From NCBI GenBank assembly GCA_023078555.1, contig CM041199.1:2724513-2788512 (forward strand): a stretch of DNA of 64,000 nt. Reading direction: 5' to 3'. The notes below the pieces were generated by a model. That model did no database searches. It was not told the origin of the DNA and saw nothing but the letters and a program-made list of their open reading frames with translations. The stretch comes from Ulva prolifera. Its lineage: Eukaryota > Chlorophyta > Ulvophyceae > Ulvales > Ulvaceae. Both the position numbers and the translations under genes were made by a program. Positions 1 through 12,500 of the stretch are shown here, in pieces (position 1 is the first letter of the stretch; every line of letters starts with the position of its first letter).

Positions 1-2
1 AG

Positions 3-10
3 AACGCGTT
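3..10. other. AACGCGTT palindrome (MluI site) in each monomer
   Basis: AACGCGTT is a perfect 8-bp palindrome holding two CpGs and a MluI recognition site (ACGCGT). It recurs in most copies. Recognisable exceptions carry GAACGCGCTTG (for example 3,212, 9,599, 16,328), GAACGCATTGG (9,946, 10,615, 17,173, 55,150) or GAATGCG (40,968, 42,140, 44,336, 44,685, 45,011), all of which lose the site. MluI would therefore be expected to give a 169-bp ladder, with gaps marking these subfamilies. Confidence 0.75.
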
Positions 11-98
11 TGAATTTGACACCGAAATCAAAGCCACAATGTTCATTGCCCTACATTATATACATCATCCAAGTATGGCGTTCATTGGATGTGTCAAT

Positions 99-104
99 AT
101 GCAT
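99..104. other. ATGCAT (NsiI) site that separates two monomer classes
   Basis: CAATATGCATTGGG gives an NsiI site in one class; the alternative CAATGTGCATTGGG destroys it. The G allele tends to be linked with CATTTTATAC upstream and with AGGG[T/C]CATTATCTG and CCCACAGC downstream. The A allele tends to go with ACATGGTCATTTTCTG and CCCAGAGC. The linkage is strong but not absolute, so recombinant monomers exist. Confidence 0.7.
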
Positions 105-120
105 TGGGACAACATCCCAA
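104..120. other. Conserved 6-bp inverted repeat (dyad) within each monomer
   Basis: TTGGGA (104-109) and TCCCAA (115-120) are perfect reverse complements separated by the 5-base loop CAACA. The element recurs once per 169 bp through almost the whole window. Few copies break it: a loop change GGGAAAACATCCC near 16,096, 19,967 and 21,640, a stem change CATAGGGACAAC near 20,470, CATTCCAAC near 11,400, and CATCCGAACA near 45,802. Short dyads that can form non-B DNA have been proposed as a shared property of centromeric satellites that lack a CENP-B box. A role here is inference; conservation could also reflect array homogenisation alone. Confidence 0.7.
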
Positions 121-125
121 CATGG
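110..125 (+). repeat. 8-bp internal tandem repeat in the monomer
   Basis: CAACATCC (110-117) is followed directly by CAACATGG (118-125), overlapping the right arm of the dyad. In the other major class the second copy reads CAACAGGG, so one main polymorphic site of the satellite (ATGG versus AGGG) lies in this small duplication. It may be a remnant of how the monomer grew, but that is speculative. Confidence 0.6.
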
Positions 126-154
126 TCATTTTCTGACCTCACCCAGAGCTAAAG

Positions 155-163
155 TTGCCGCAA
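155..163. other. TTGCCGCAA short palindrome in each monomer
   Basis: TTGC and GCAA flank a single C, giving a 9-bp near-palindrome that is almost invariant across the array. Its right half is removed in the six 154-bp monomers and altered in the related copy at 26,417. A protein-binding role is possible but unsupported by the sequence alone. Confidence 0.45.
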
Positions 164-3100
164 GCCCCAAGAACGCGTTTGAATTTGACACCGAAATCAA
201 AGCCACAATGTTCATTGCCCTACATTATATTACATCATCCAAGTATGGCGTTCATTGGATGTGTCAATATGCATTGGGACAACATCCCAACATGGTCATT
301 TTCTGACCTCACCCAGAGCTAAAGTTGCCGCAAGCCCCAAGAACGCGTTTGAATTTGACACCGAAATCAAAGCCACAATGTTCATTGCCCTACATTTTAT
401 ACATCATCCAAGTATGGCGTTCATTGGATGTGTCAATTTTCATTGGGACAACATCCCAACATGGTCATTTTCTGACCTCACCCAGAGCTAAAGTTGCCGC
501 AAGCCCCAAGAACGCGTTTGAATTTGACACCGAAATCAAAGCCACAATGTTCATTGCCCTACATTTTATACATCATCCAAGTATGGCGTTCATTGGATGT
601 GTCAATGTGCATTGGGACAACATCCCAACAGGGTCATTTTCTGACCTCACCCAGAGCTAAAGTTGCCGCAAGCCCCAAGAACGCGTTTGAATTTACACCG
701 CAATCAAAGCCACAATGTTCATTGCCCTACATTATATACATCATCCAAGTATGGCGTTCATTGGATGTGTCAATATGCATTGGGACAACATCCCAACATG
801 GTCATTTTCTGACCTCACCCAGAGCTAAAGTTGCCGCAAGCCCCAAGAACGCGTTTGAATTTGACACCGAAATCAAAGCCACAATGTTCATTGCCCTACA
901 TTATATACATCATCCAAGTATGGCGTTCATTGGATGTGTCAATATGCATTGGGACAACATCCCAACATGGTCATTTTCTGACCTCACCCACAGCTAAAGT
1001 TGCCGCAAGCCCCAAGAACGCGTTTGAATTTGACACCGAAATCAAAGCCACAATGTTCATTGCCCTACATTATATACATCATCCAAGTATGGCGTTCATT
1101 GGATGTGTCAATATGCATTGGGACAACATCCCAACATGGTCATTTTCTGACCTCACCCAGAGCTAAAGTTGCCGCAAGCCCCAAGAACGCGTTTGAATTT
1201 GACACCGAAATCAAAGCCACAATGTTCATTGCCCTACATTATATACATCATCCAAGTATGGCGTTCATTGGATGTGTCAATATGCATTGGGACAACATCC
1301 CAACATGGTCATTTTCTGACCTCACCCAGAGCTAAAGTTGCCGCAAGCCCCAAGAACGCGTTTGAATTTGACACCGAAATCAAAGCCACAATGTTCATTG
1401 CCCTACATTATATACATCATCCAAGTATGGCGTTCATTGGATGTGTCAATATGCATTGGGACAACATCCCAACATGGTCATTTTCTGACCTCACCCAGAG
1501 CTAAAGTTGCCGCAAGCCCCAAGAACGCGTTTGAATTTGACACCGAAATCAAAGCCACAATGTTCATTGCCCTACATTTATACATCATCCAAGTATGGCG
1601 TTCATTGGATGTGTCAATATGCATTGGGACAACATCCCAACAGGGTCATTTTCTGACCTCACCCAGAGCTAAAGTTGCCGCAAGCCCCAAGAACGCGTTT
1701 GAATTTGACACCGAAATCAAAGCCACAATGTTCATTGCCCTACATTTATACATCATCCAAGTATGGCGTTCATTGGATGTGTCAATATGCATTGGGACAA
1801 CATCCCAACATGGTCATTTTCTGACCTCACCCACAGCTAAAGTTGCCGCAAGCCCCAAGAACGCGTTTGAATTTGACACCGAAATCAAAGCCACATGTTC
1901 ATGGCCCTACATTATATTACATCATCCAAGTATAGCGTTCATTGAATGTGTCAATATGCATTGGGACAACATCCCAACATGGTCATTTTCTGACCTCACC
2001 CAGAGCTCAAGTTGCCGCAAGCCCCAAGAACGCGTTTGAATTTGACACCGAAATCAAAGCCACAATTTTCATTGCCCTACATTATATACATCATCCAAGT
2101 ATGGCGTTCATTGGATGTGTCAATGTGTATTGGGACAACATCCCAACAGGGTCATTATCTGACCTCACCCAAGCTAAAGTTGCCGCAAGCCCCAAGAACG
2201 CGTTTGAATTTACACCGCAATCAAAGCCACAATGTTCATTGCCCTACATTATATACATCATCCAAGTATGGCGTTCATTGGATGTGTCAATATGCATTGG
2301 GACAACATCCCAACATGGTCATTTTCTGACCTCACCCACAGCTAAAGTTGCCGCAAGCCCCAAGAACGCGTTTGAATTTAACACCGCAATCAAAGCCACA
2401 ATGTTCATTGCCCTACATTATATTTATCATCCAAGTATAGGCGTTCATTGGATGTGTCAATATGCATTGGGACAACATCCCAACATGGTCATTTTCTGAC
2501 CTCACCCAGAGCTAAAGTTGCCGCAAGCCCCAAGAACGCGTTTGAATTTGACACCGAAATCAAAGCCACAATGTTCATGGCCCTACATTATATACATCAT
2601 CCAAGTATGGCGTTCATTGAATGTGTCAATATGCATTGGGACAACATCCCAACATGGTCATTTTCTGACCTCACCCAGAGCTAAAGTTGCCGCAAGCCCC
2701 AAGAACGCGTTTGAATTTGACACCGAAATCAAAGCCACAATGTTCATTGCCCTACATTATATTTATCATCCAAGTATGGCGTTCATTGGATGTGTCAATA
2801 TGCATTGGGACAACATCCCAACATGGTCATTTTCTGACCTCACCCAAAGCTAAAGTTGCCGCAAGCCCCAAGAACGCGTATGAATTTGACACCGAAATCT
2901 AAGCCATAATGTTCATGGCCCTACATTATATACATCATCCAAGTATGGCGTTCATTGGATATGTCAATATGCATTGGGACAACATCCCAACATGGTCATT
3001 TTCTGACCTCACCCAGAGCTAAAGTTGCCGCAAGCCCCAAGAACGCGTTTGAATTTGACACCGAAATCAAAGCCACAATGTTCATTGCCCTACATTATAT

Positions 3101-6100
3101 TACATCATCCAAGTATGGCGTTCATTGGATGTGTCAATATGCATTGGGACAACATCCCAACATGGTCATTTTCTGACCTCACCCAGAGCTCAAGTTGCCG
3201 CAAGCCCCAAGAACGCGCTTGAATTTTACACCGCAATCAAAGCCACAATGTTCATTGCCCTACATTATATACATCATCCAAGTATGGCGTTCATTGGATG
3301 TGTCAATATGCATTGGGACAACATCCCAACATGGTCATTTTCTGACCTCACCCAGAGCTAAAGTTGCCGCAAGCCCCAAGAACGCGTTTGAATTTAACAC
3401 CGCAATCAAAGCCACAATGTTCATTGCCCTACATTATATTTATCATCCAAGTATGGCGTTCATTGGATGTGTCAATATGCATTGGGACAACATCCCAACA
3501 TGGTCATTTTCTGACCTCACCCACAGCTAAAGTTGCCGCAAGCTCCAAGAACGCGTTTGAATTTGACACCGAAATCAAAGCCACAATGTTCATTGCCCTA
3601 CATTTTATACATCATCCAAGTATGGCGTTCATTGGATGTGTCAATATGCATTGGGACAACATCCCAACATGGTCATTTTCTGACCTCACCCACAGCTAAA
3701 GTTGCCGCAAGCCCCAAGAACGCGTTTGAATTTACACCGCAATCAAAGCCACAATGTTCATTGCCCTACATTATATACATCATCCAAGTATGGCGTTCAT
3801 TGGATGTGTCAATGTGCATTGGGACAACATCCCAACAGGGCCATTATCTGACCTCACCCACAGCTCAAGTTGCCGCAAGCCCCAAGAACGCGCTTGAATT
3901 TTACACCGCAATCAAAGCCACAATGTTCATTGCCCTACATTATATACATCATCCAAGTATGGCGTTCATTGGATGTGTCAATATGCATTGGGACAACATC
4001 CCAACATGGTCATTTTCTGACCTCACCCAAGCTAAAGTTGCCGCAAGCCCCAAGAACGCGTTTGAATTTGACACCGCAATCAAAGCCACAATGTTCATTG
4101 CCCTACATTATATACATCATCCAAGTATGGCGTTCATTGGATGTGTCAATATGCATTGGGACAACATCCCAACATGGTCATTTTCTGACCTCACCCACAG
4201 CTAAAGTTGCCGCAAGCCCCAAGAACGCGTTTGAATTTGACACCGAAATCAAAGCCACAATGTTCATTGCCCTACATTATATACATCATCCAAGTATGGC
4301 GTTCATTGGATGTGTCAATGTGCATTGGGACAACATCCCAACATGGTCATTATCTGACCTCACCCACAGCTAAAGTTGCCGCAAGCCCCAAGAACGCGTT
4401 TGAATTTACACCGCAATCAAAGCCACAATGTTCATTGCCCTACATTTTATACATCATCCAAGTATGGCGTTCATTGGATGTGTCAATGTGCATTGGGACA
4501 ACATCCCAACAGGGTCATTATCTGACCTCACCCACAGCTAAAGTTGCCGCAAGCCCCAAGAACGCGTTTGAATTTACACCGCAATCAAAGCCACAATGTT
4601 CATTGCCCTACATTATATACATCATCCAAGTATGGCGTTCATTGGATGTGTCAATGTGCATTGGGACAACATCCCAACAGGGCCATTATCTGACCTCACC
4701 CACAGCTAAAGTTGCCGCAAGCCCCAAGAACGCGTTTGAATTTAACACCGCAATCAAAGCCACAATGTTCATTGCCCTACATTATATACATCATCCAAGT
4801 ATGGCGTTCATTGGATGTGTCAATGTGCATTGGGACAACATCCCAACATGGTCATTATCTGACCTCACCCACAGCTAAAGTTGCCGCAAGCCCCAAGAAC
4901 GCGTTTGAATTTGACACCGAAATCAAAGCCACAATGTTCATTGCCCTACATTATATACATCATCCAAGTATGGCGTTCATTGGATGTGTCAATGTGCATT
5001 GGGACAACATCCCAACAGGGTCCATTATCTGACCTCACCCAGAGCTAAAGTTGCCGCAAGCCCCAAGAACGCGTTTGAATTTTACACCGCAATCAAAGCC
5101 ACAATGTTCATTGCCCTACATTATATACATCATCCAAGTATGGCGTTCATTGGATGTGTCAATATGCATTGGGACAACATCCCAACATGGTCATTTTCTG
5201 ACCTCACCCAGAGCTAAAGTTGCCGCAAGCCCCAAGAACGCGTTTGAATTTGACACCGCAATCAAAGCCACAATGTTCATTGCCCTACATTATATTACAT
5301 CATCCAAGTATGGCGTTCATTGGATGTGTCAATATGCATTGGGACAACATCCCAACATGGTCATTTTCTGACCTCACCCAAAGCTAAAGTTGCCGCAAGC
5401 CCCAAGAACGCGTTTGAATTTGACACCGAAATCAAAGCCACAATGTTCATTGCCCTACATTATATACATCATCCAAGTATGGCGTTCATTGGATGTGTCA
5501 ATATGCATTGGGACAACATCCCAACATGGTCATTTTCTGACCTCACCCAGAGCTAAAGTTGCCGCAAGCCCCAAGAACGCGTTTGAATTTGACACCGAAA
5601 TCAAAGCCACAATGTTCATTGCCCTACATTATATACATCATCCAAGTATGGCGTTCATTGGATGTGTCAATATGCATTGGGACAACATCCCAACAGGGTC
5701 ATTTTCTGACCTCACCCAGAGCTAAAGTTGCCGCAAGCCCCAAGAACGCGTTTGAATTTGACACCGAAATCAAAGCCACAATGTTCATTGCCCTACATTA
5801 TATACATCATCCAAGTATGGCGTTCATTGGATGTGTCAATATGCATTGGGACAACATCCCAACAGGGTCATTTTCTGACCTCACCCAGAGCTAAAGTTGC
5901 CGCAAGCCCCAAGAACGCGTTTGAATTTGACACCGAAATCAAAGCCACAATGTTCATTGCCCTACATTTATACATCATCCAAGTATGGCGTTCATTGGAT
6001 GTGTCAATATGCATTGGGACAACATCCCAACATGGTCATTTTCTGACCTCACCCAGAGCTAAAGTTGCCGCAAGCCCCAAGAACGCGTTTGAATTTGACA

Positions 6101-6894
6101 CCGAAATCAAAGCCACAATGTTCATTGCCCTACATTTTATACATCATCCAAGTATGGCGTTCATTGGATGTGTCAATATGCATTGGGACAACATCCCAAC
6201 ATGGTCATTTTCTGACCTCACCCAGAGCTAAAGTTGCCGCAAGCCCCAAGAACGCGTTTGAATTTGACACCGAAATCAAAGCCACAATGTTCATTGCCCT
6301 ACATTTATACATCATCCAAGTATGGCGTTCATTGGATGTGTCAATGTGCATTGGGACAACATCCCAACATGGTCATTTTCTGACCTCACCCAGAGCTAAA
6401 GTTGCCGCAAGCCCCAAGAACGCGTTTGAATTTGACACCGAAATCAAAGCCACAATGTTCATTGCCCTACATTTTATACATCATCCAAGTATGGCGTTCA
6501 TTGGATGTGTCAATGTGCATTGGGACAACATCCCAACAGGGTCATTATCTGACCTCACCCACAGCTAAAGTTGCCGCAAGCCCCAAGAACGCGTTTGAAT
6601 TTACACCGCAATCAAAGCCACAATGTTCATTGCCCTACATTTATACATCATCCAAGTATGGCGTTCATTGGATGTGTCAATATGCATTGGGACAACATCC
6701 CAACAGGGTCATTATCTGACCTCACCCACAGCTAAAGTTGCCGCAAGCCCCAAGAACGCGTTTGAATTTAACACCGCAATCAAAGCCACAATGTTCATTG
6801 CCCTACATTATATACATCATCCAAGTATGGCGTTCATTGGATGTGTCAATATGCATTGGGACAACATCCCAACAGGGTCATTATCTGACATCAC

Positions 6895-7300
6895 CCACAG
6901 CGTAAAGTTGCCGCAAGCTCCAAGAACGCGTTTGGAATTTGACACCGAAATCAAAGCCACAATGTTCATTGCCCTACATTTTATACATCATCCAAGTATG
7001 GCGTTCATTGGATGTGTCAATGTGCATTGGGACAACATCCCAACAGGGTCATTATCTGACCTCACCACAGCTAAAGTTGCCGCAAGCCCCAGAAACGCGT
7101 TGAATTTTACACCGCAATCAAAGCCACAATGTCCATTGCCCTACATTTATACATCATCCAAGTATGGCGTTCATTGGATGTGTCAATAGTGCATTGGGAC
7201 AACATCCCAACAGGGTCATTATCTGACCTCACCCACAGCTAAAGTTGCCGCAAGCCCCAAGAACGCGTTTGAATTTAACACCGCAAATCAAAGCCACAAT
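6895..7300 (+). repeat. Indel-rich monomers at the edge of the diverged block
   Basis: About 400 bp carry six single-base length changes relative to neighbouring copies: CACAGCGTAAAG (+1), GCGTTTGGAATTT (+1), CTCACCACAGC (-1), GCGTTGAATTTT (-1), CAATAGTGC (+1) and CCGCAAATCAAAG (+1). Elsewhere a monomer seldom has more than one. The cluster lies where the array changes from near-consensus monomers (left) to the diverged higher-order region (right). Confidence 0.75.
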
Positions 7301-7667
7301 GTTCATTGCCCTACATTTTATACATCATCCAAGTATGGCGTTCATTGGATGTGTCAATGTGCATTGGGACAACATCCCAACAGGGTCATTATCTGACCTC
7401 ACCCACAGCTAAAGTTGCCGCAAGCCCCAGAAACGCGTTTGAATGTGACACCGAAATCAAAGCCACAATGTTCATGGCCCTACATTATATACATTATCCA
7501 AGTATAGCGTTCATTGAATGCGTCAATATGCATTGGGACAACATCCCAACATGGTCATTTTCTGACCTCACCCACAGCTAAAGTTGCCGCAAGCCCCAAG
7601 AACGCGTTTGAATTTGACATTGAAATCAAAGCCACAATGCTCATTGCCCTACATTTTATACATCATC

Positions 7668-8409
7668 CAAGTATGGCGTTCATTGGATGTGTCAATGTGC
7701 ATTGGGACAACATCCCAACAGGGTCATTATCTGACCTCACCCACAGCTAAAGTTGCCGCAAGCCCCAGAAACGCGTTTGAATTTTACACCGCAATCAAAG
7801 CCACAATGTTCATTGCCCTACATTTTATACATCATCCAAGTATGGCGTTCATTGGATGTGTCAATGTGCATTGGGACAACATCCCAACAGGGCCATTATC
7901 TGACCTCACCCACAGCTAAAGTTGCCGCAAGCCCCAAGAACGCGTTTGAATTTAACACCGCAATCAAAGCCACAATGTTCATTGCCCTACATTATATACA
8001 TCATCCAAGTATGGCGTTCATTGGATGTGTCAATGTGCATTGGGACAACATCCCAACAGGGTCATTTTTTGACCTCACCCAGAGCTAAAGTTGCCGCGTT
8101 TGAATTTGACACCGAAATCAAAGCCACAATGTCCATTGCCCTACATTATATACAGCATCCAAGTATGGCGTTAATTGGATATGTCAATATGCATTGGGAC
8201 AACATCCCAACAGGGCCATTATCTGACCTCACCCACAGCTAAAGTTGCCGCAAGCCCCAAGAACGCGTTTGAATTTAACACCGCAATCAAAGCCACAATG
8301 TTCATTGCCCTACATTATATACATCATCCAAGTATGGCGGACATTGGATGTGTCAATGTGCATTGGGACAACATCCCAACAGGGCCATTATCTGACCTCA
8401 CCCACAGCT
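7668..8409 (+). repeat. 742-bp duplicated segment, copy 1
   Basis: Compared line by line, this segment is identical to 8,836-9,577 at an offset of 1,168 bp, which is seven monomers minus the shared 15-bp deletion. It ends at a C/A difference on the left (CATCATCC here, CATCATAC at 8,835) and at AGCTAAAG versus AGCTCAAG on the right. It includes the 154-bp monomer at 8,091 and the private change GTATGGCGGACATTGG. Confidence 0.9.
8091..8244 (+). repeat. 154-bp monomer with 15-bp deletion, copy 1
   Basis: TTGCCGC is joined directly to GTTTGAATTTG, losing the 15 bp that normally lie between them. The lost segment is flanked by the 3-bp direct repeat CGC, so slippage or microhomology-mediated loss fits. 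The preceding monomer carries the linked marker GGGTCATTTTTTGACC. Downstream this copy has CAATGTCCATTG, ATACAGCATCC and GTTAATTGGATATG. Confidence 0.9.
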
Positions 8410-8835
8410 AAAGTTGCCGCAAGCCCCAGAAACGCGTTTGAATTTTACACCGCAATCAAAGCCACAATGTTCATTGCCCTACATTTTATACATCATCCAA
8501 GTATGGCGTTCATTGGATGTGTCAATGTGCATTGGGACAACATCCCAACAGGGCCATTATCTGACCTCACCCACAGCTAAAGTTGCCGCAAGCCCCAGAA
8601 ACGCGTTTGAATTTTACACCGCAATCAAAGCCACAATGTTCATTGCCCTACATTATATACATCATCCAAGTATGGCGGACATTGGATGTGTCAATGTGCA
8701 TTGGGACAACATCCCAACAGGGCCATTATCTGACCTCACCCACAGCTAAAGTTGCCGCAAGCCCCAAGAACGCGTTTGAATTTAACACCGCAATCAAAGC
8801 CACAATGTTCATTGCCCTACATTTTATACATCATA

Positions 8836-9577
8836 CAAGTATGGCGTTCATTGGATGTGTCAATGTGCATTGGGACAACATCCCAACAGGGTCATTATCT
8901 GACCTCACCCACAGCTAAAGTTGCCGCAAGCCCCAGAAACGCGTTTGAATTTTACACCGCAATCAAAGCCACAATGTTCATTGCCCTACATTTTATACAT
9001 CATCCAAGTATGGCGTTCATTGGATGTGTCAATGTGCATTGGGACAACATCCCAACAGGGCCATTATCTGACCTCACCCACAGCTAAAGTTGCCGCAAGC
9101 CCCAAGAACGCGTTTGAATTTAACACCGCAATCAAAGCCACAATGTTCATTGCCCTACATTATATACATCATCCAAGTATGGCGTTCATTGGATGTGTCA
9201 ATGTGCATTGGGACAACATCCCAACAGGGTCATTTTTTGACCTCACCCAGAGCTAAAGTTGCCGCGTTTGAATTTGACACCGAAATCAAAGCCACAATGT
9301 CCATTGCCCTACATTATATACAGCATCCAAGTATGGCGTTAATTGGATATGTCAATATGCATTGGGACAACATCCCAACAGGGCCATTATCTGACCTCAC
9401 CCACAGCTAAAGTTGCCGCAAGCCCCAAGAACGCGTTTGAATTTAACACCGCAATCAAAGCCACAATGTTCATTGCCCTACATTATATACATCATCCAAG
9501 TATGGCGGACATTGGATGTGTCAATGTGCATTGGGACAACATCCCAACAGGGCCATTATCTGACCTCACCCACAGCT
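8836..9577 (+). repeat. 742-bp duplicated segment, copy 2
   Basis: Identical by eye to 7,668-8,409. The absence of any difference over 742 bp, in a zone where adjacent monomers differ at many columns, indicates a recent local tandem duplication of about seven monomers. Its right half is also present at 14,513-15,174. Confidence 0.9.
9259..9412 (+). repeat. 154-bp monomer with 15-bp deletion, copy 2
   Basis: Same deletion junction, same upstream GGGTCATTTTTTGACC marker and same downstream variants (ATACAGCATCC, GTTAATTGGATATG) as the copy at 8,091. It lies within the 742-bp identical duplication. Confidence 0.9.
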
Positions 9578-12500
9578 CAAGTTGCCGCAAGCCCCAAGAA
9601 CGCGCTTGAATTTTACACCGCATTCAAAGCCACAATGTTCATTGCCCTACATTATATACATCATCCAAGTATGGCGTTCATTGGATGTGTCAATATGCAT
9701 TGGGACAACATCCCAACATGGTCATTTTCTGACCTCACCCAGAGCTAAAGTTGCCGCAAGCCCCAAGAACGCGTTTGAATTTAACACCGCAATCAAAGCC
9801 ACAATATTCATTGCCCTACATTATATTTATCATCCAAGTATGGCGTTCATTGGATGTGTCAATATGCATTGGGACAACATCCCAACATGGTCATTTTCTG
9901 AAATCACCCACAACTAAAGTTGCCGCAAGCTCCAAGAACGCATTGGAATTTGACACCGAAATCAAAGCCACAATGTTCATTGCCCTACATTTAAAACATC
10001 ATTCAAGTATGGCGTTCATTGGATGTGTCAATATGCATTGGGACAACATCCCAACAGGGTCATTATCTGACCTCACCCACAGCTAAAGTTGCCTCAAGCC
10101 CCAAGAACGCGTTTAAATTTAACACCGCAATCAAAGCCACAATGTCCATTGCCCTACATTATATACATCATCCAAGTATGGCGTTAATTGGATATATCAA
10201 TATGCATTGGGACAACATCCCAACAGGGCCATTATCTAACCTCACCCACAGCTAAAGTTGCCGCAAGCCCCAAGAACGCGTTTGAATTTAACACCGCAAT
10301 CAAAGCCACAATGTTCATTGCCCTACATTATATACATCATCCAAGTATGGCGTTCATTGGATGTGTCAATATGCATTGGGACAACATCCCAACATGGTCA
10401 TTTTCTGACCTCACCCAGAGCTAAAGTTGCCGCAAGCCCCAAGAACGCGTTTGAATTTAACACCGCAATCAAAGCCACAATGTTCATTGCCCTACATTAT
10501 ATTTATCATCCAAGTATGGCGTTCATTGGATGTGTCAATATGCATTGGGACAACATCCCAACATGGTCATTTTCTGAAATCACCCACAGCTAAAGTTGCC
10601 GCAAGCTCCAAGAACGCATTGGAATTTGACACCGAAATCAAGGCCACAATGTTCATTGCCCTACATTTAAAACATCAGTCAAGTATGGCGTTCATTGGAT
10701 GTGTCAATGTGCATTGGGACAACATCCCAACAGGGTCATTATCTGACCTCACCCACAGCTAAAGTTGCCGCAAGCCCCAGAAACGCGTTTGAATTTTACA
10801 CTGCAATCAAAGCCACAATGTTCATTGCCCTACATTTTAAACATCATCCAAGTATGGCATTCATTGGATGTGTCAATGTGCATTGGGACAACATCCCAAC
10901 AGGGTCATTATCTGACCTCACCCACAGCTAAAGTTGCCGCAAGCCCCAAAAACGCGTTTGAATGTATCACCGCAATCAAAGCCACAATGTCCATTGCCCT
11001 ACATTATATACATCATCCAAGTATGGCGTTCATTGGATGTGTCAATATGCATTGGGACAACATCCCAACATGGTCATTTTTTTACCTCACCCTGAGCTAA
11101 AGTTGCCGCAAGCCCCAAGAACGCGTTTGAATTTGACACCGAAATCAAAGCCACAATGTTCATTGCCCTACATTTTATACATCATCCAAGTATGGCGTTC
11201 ATTGGATGTGTCAATGTGCATTGGGACAACATCCCAACATGGTCATTTTCTGACCTCACCCAGAGCTAAAGTTGCCGCAAGCCCCAAGAACGCGTTTGAA
11301 TGTGACACCGAAATCAAAGCCACAATGTTCATGGCCCTACATTATATACATCATCCAAGTATAGCGTTCATTGAATGCGTCAATATGCATTGGGACAACA
11401 TTCCAACATGGTCATTTTCTGACCTCACCCGGAGCTAAAGTTGCCGCAAGCCCCAAGAACGCGTTTGAATTTGACACCGGAATCAAAGCCACAATGTTCA
11501 TTGCCCTACAATATATACATCATCCAAGTATGGCGTTCATTGGATGTGTCAATGTGCATTGGGACAACATCCCAACATGGTCATTTTCTGACCTCACCCA
11601 GAGCTAAAGTTGCCGCAAGCCCCAAGAACGCGTTTGAATTTGACACCGAAATCAAAGCCACAATGTTCATGACCCTACAATATATACATCATCCAAGTAT
11701 GGCGTTCATTGGATGTGTCAATATGCATTGGGACAACATCCCAACATGGTCATTTTCTGACCTCACCCAGAGCTAAAGTTGCCGCAAGCCCCAAGAACGC
11801 GTTTGAATTTGACACCGAAATCAAAGCCACAATGCTCATTGCCCTACATTTTATACATCATCCAAGTATGGCGTTCATTGGATGTGTCAATGTGCATTGG
11901 GACAAAATCCCAACAGAGTCTTTATCTGACCTCACCCACAGCTAAAGTTGCCGCAAGCCCCAGAAACGCGTTTGAATTTTACACCGCAATCAAAGCCACA
12001 ATGTTCATTGCCCTACATTTTATACATCATCCAAGTATGGCGTTCATTGGATGTGTCAATGTGCATTGGGACAACATCCCAACAGGGCCATTATCTGACC
12101 TCACCCACAGCTAAAGTTGCCGCAAGCCCCAAGAACGCGTTTGAATTTAACACCGCAATCAAAGCCACAATGTTCATTGCCCTACATTTTATACATCATC
12201 CAAGTATGGCGTTCATTGGATGTGTCAATATGCATTGGGACAACATCCCAACATGGTCATTTTCTGACCTCACCCAGAGCTAAAGTTGCCGCAAGCTCCA
12301 AGAACGCATTGGAATTTGAAACCGCAATCAAAGCCACAATGTTTATTGCCCTACATTTTATACATCATCCAAGTATGGCGTTCATTGGATGTGTCAATAT
12401 GCATTGGGACAACATCCCAACATGGTCATTTTCTGACCTCACCCAGAGCTAAAGTTGCCGCAAGCCCCATGAACGCGTTTGAATTTGACACCGAAATTAA

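Larger units (their letters stand above)
1..169 (+). repeat. Reference monomer of the satellite
   Basis: This copy matches the commonest form (here called type A: GACACCGAAATC, CATTATATAC, ATGCATTGGG, ACATGGTCATTTTCTG, CCCAGAGCT). The phase is arbitrary: the window opens inside the array and the true unit boundary is unknown. My hand count of base composition is A 51, C 44, G 30, T 44, so about 44% GC with C exceeding G on this strand. It has five CpGs: two in ACGCGT, and one each in ACACCGAAA, TGGCGTT and TTGCCGC. Near-identical type A copies recur in runs at 831-1,500, 34,500-35,900 and 59,870-61,050. Confidence 0.95.
1..6895 (+). repeat. Left sub-array, mostly homogeneous with mixed variants
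   Basis: From 1 to about 1,870 nearly all monomers are type A, differing at one or two columns. From about 1,870 to 6,895 variants mix: the haplotype TTCATGG / TATAGCG / TTGAATG at 1,890-1,950, a TATTTATCATCC form at 2,420 and 3,440, GCGCTTGAATTTTACACC at 3,212 and 3,890, and runs with AGGG[T/C]CATTATCTG at 3,830-5,030 and 6,530-6,900. Length variants are frequent (168 bp near 689, 1,575, 1,744, 2,209, 3,728, 4,400; 170 bp near 226, 3,096, 5,296). No sequence other than the satellite occurs. Confidence 0.8.

Noticed and set aside
15..35. CENP-B box-like sequence on the minus strand (TTTCGGTGTCAAATTC)
   Set aside because: Only the TTCG start fits the pattern TTCGNNNNANNCGGG; the internal A and the CGGG core are absent, and the TTCG itself is lost in the CCGCAATC class of monomers.
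50..65. TATA-like promoter motif (CATTATATAC) in each monomer
   Set aside because: A short AT-rich word in a satellite is weak evidence, it is polymorphic (CATTTTATAC, TATTTATC), and no gene or initiator context follows.
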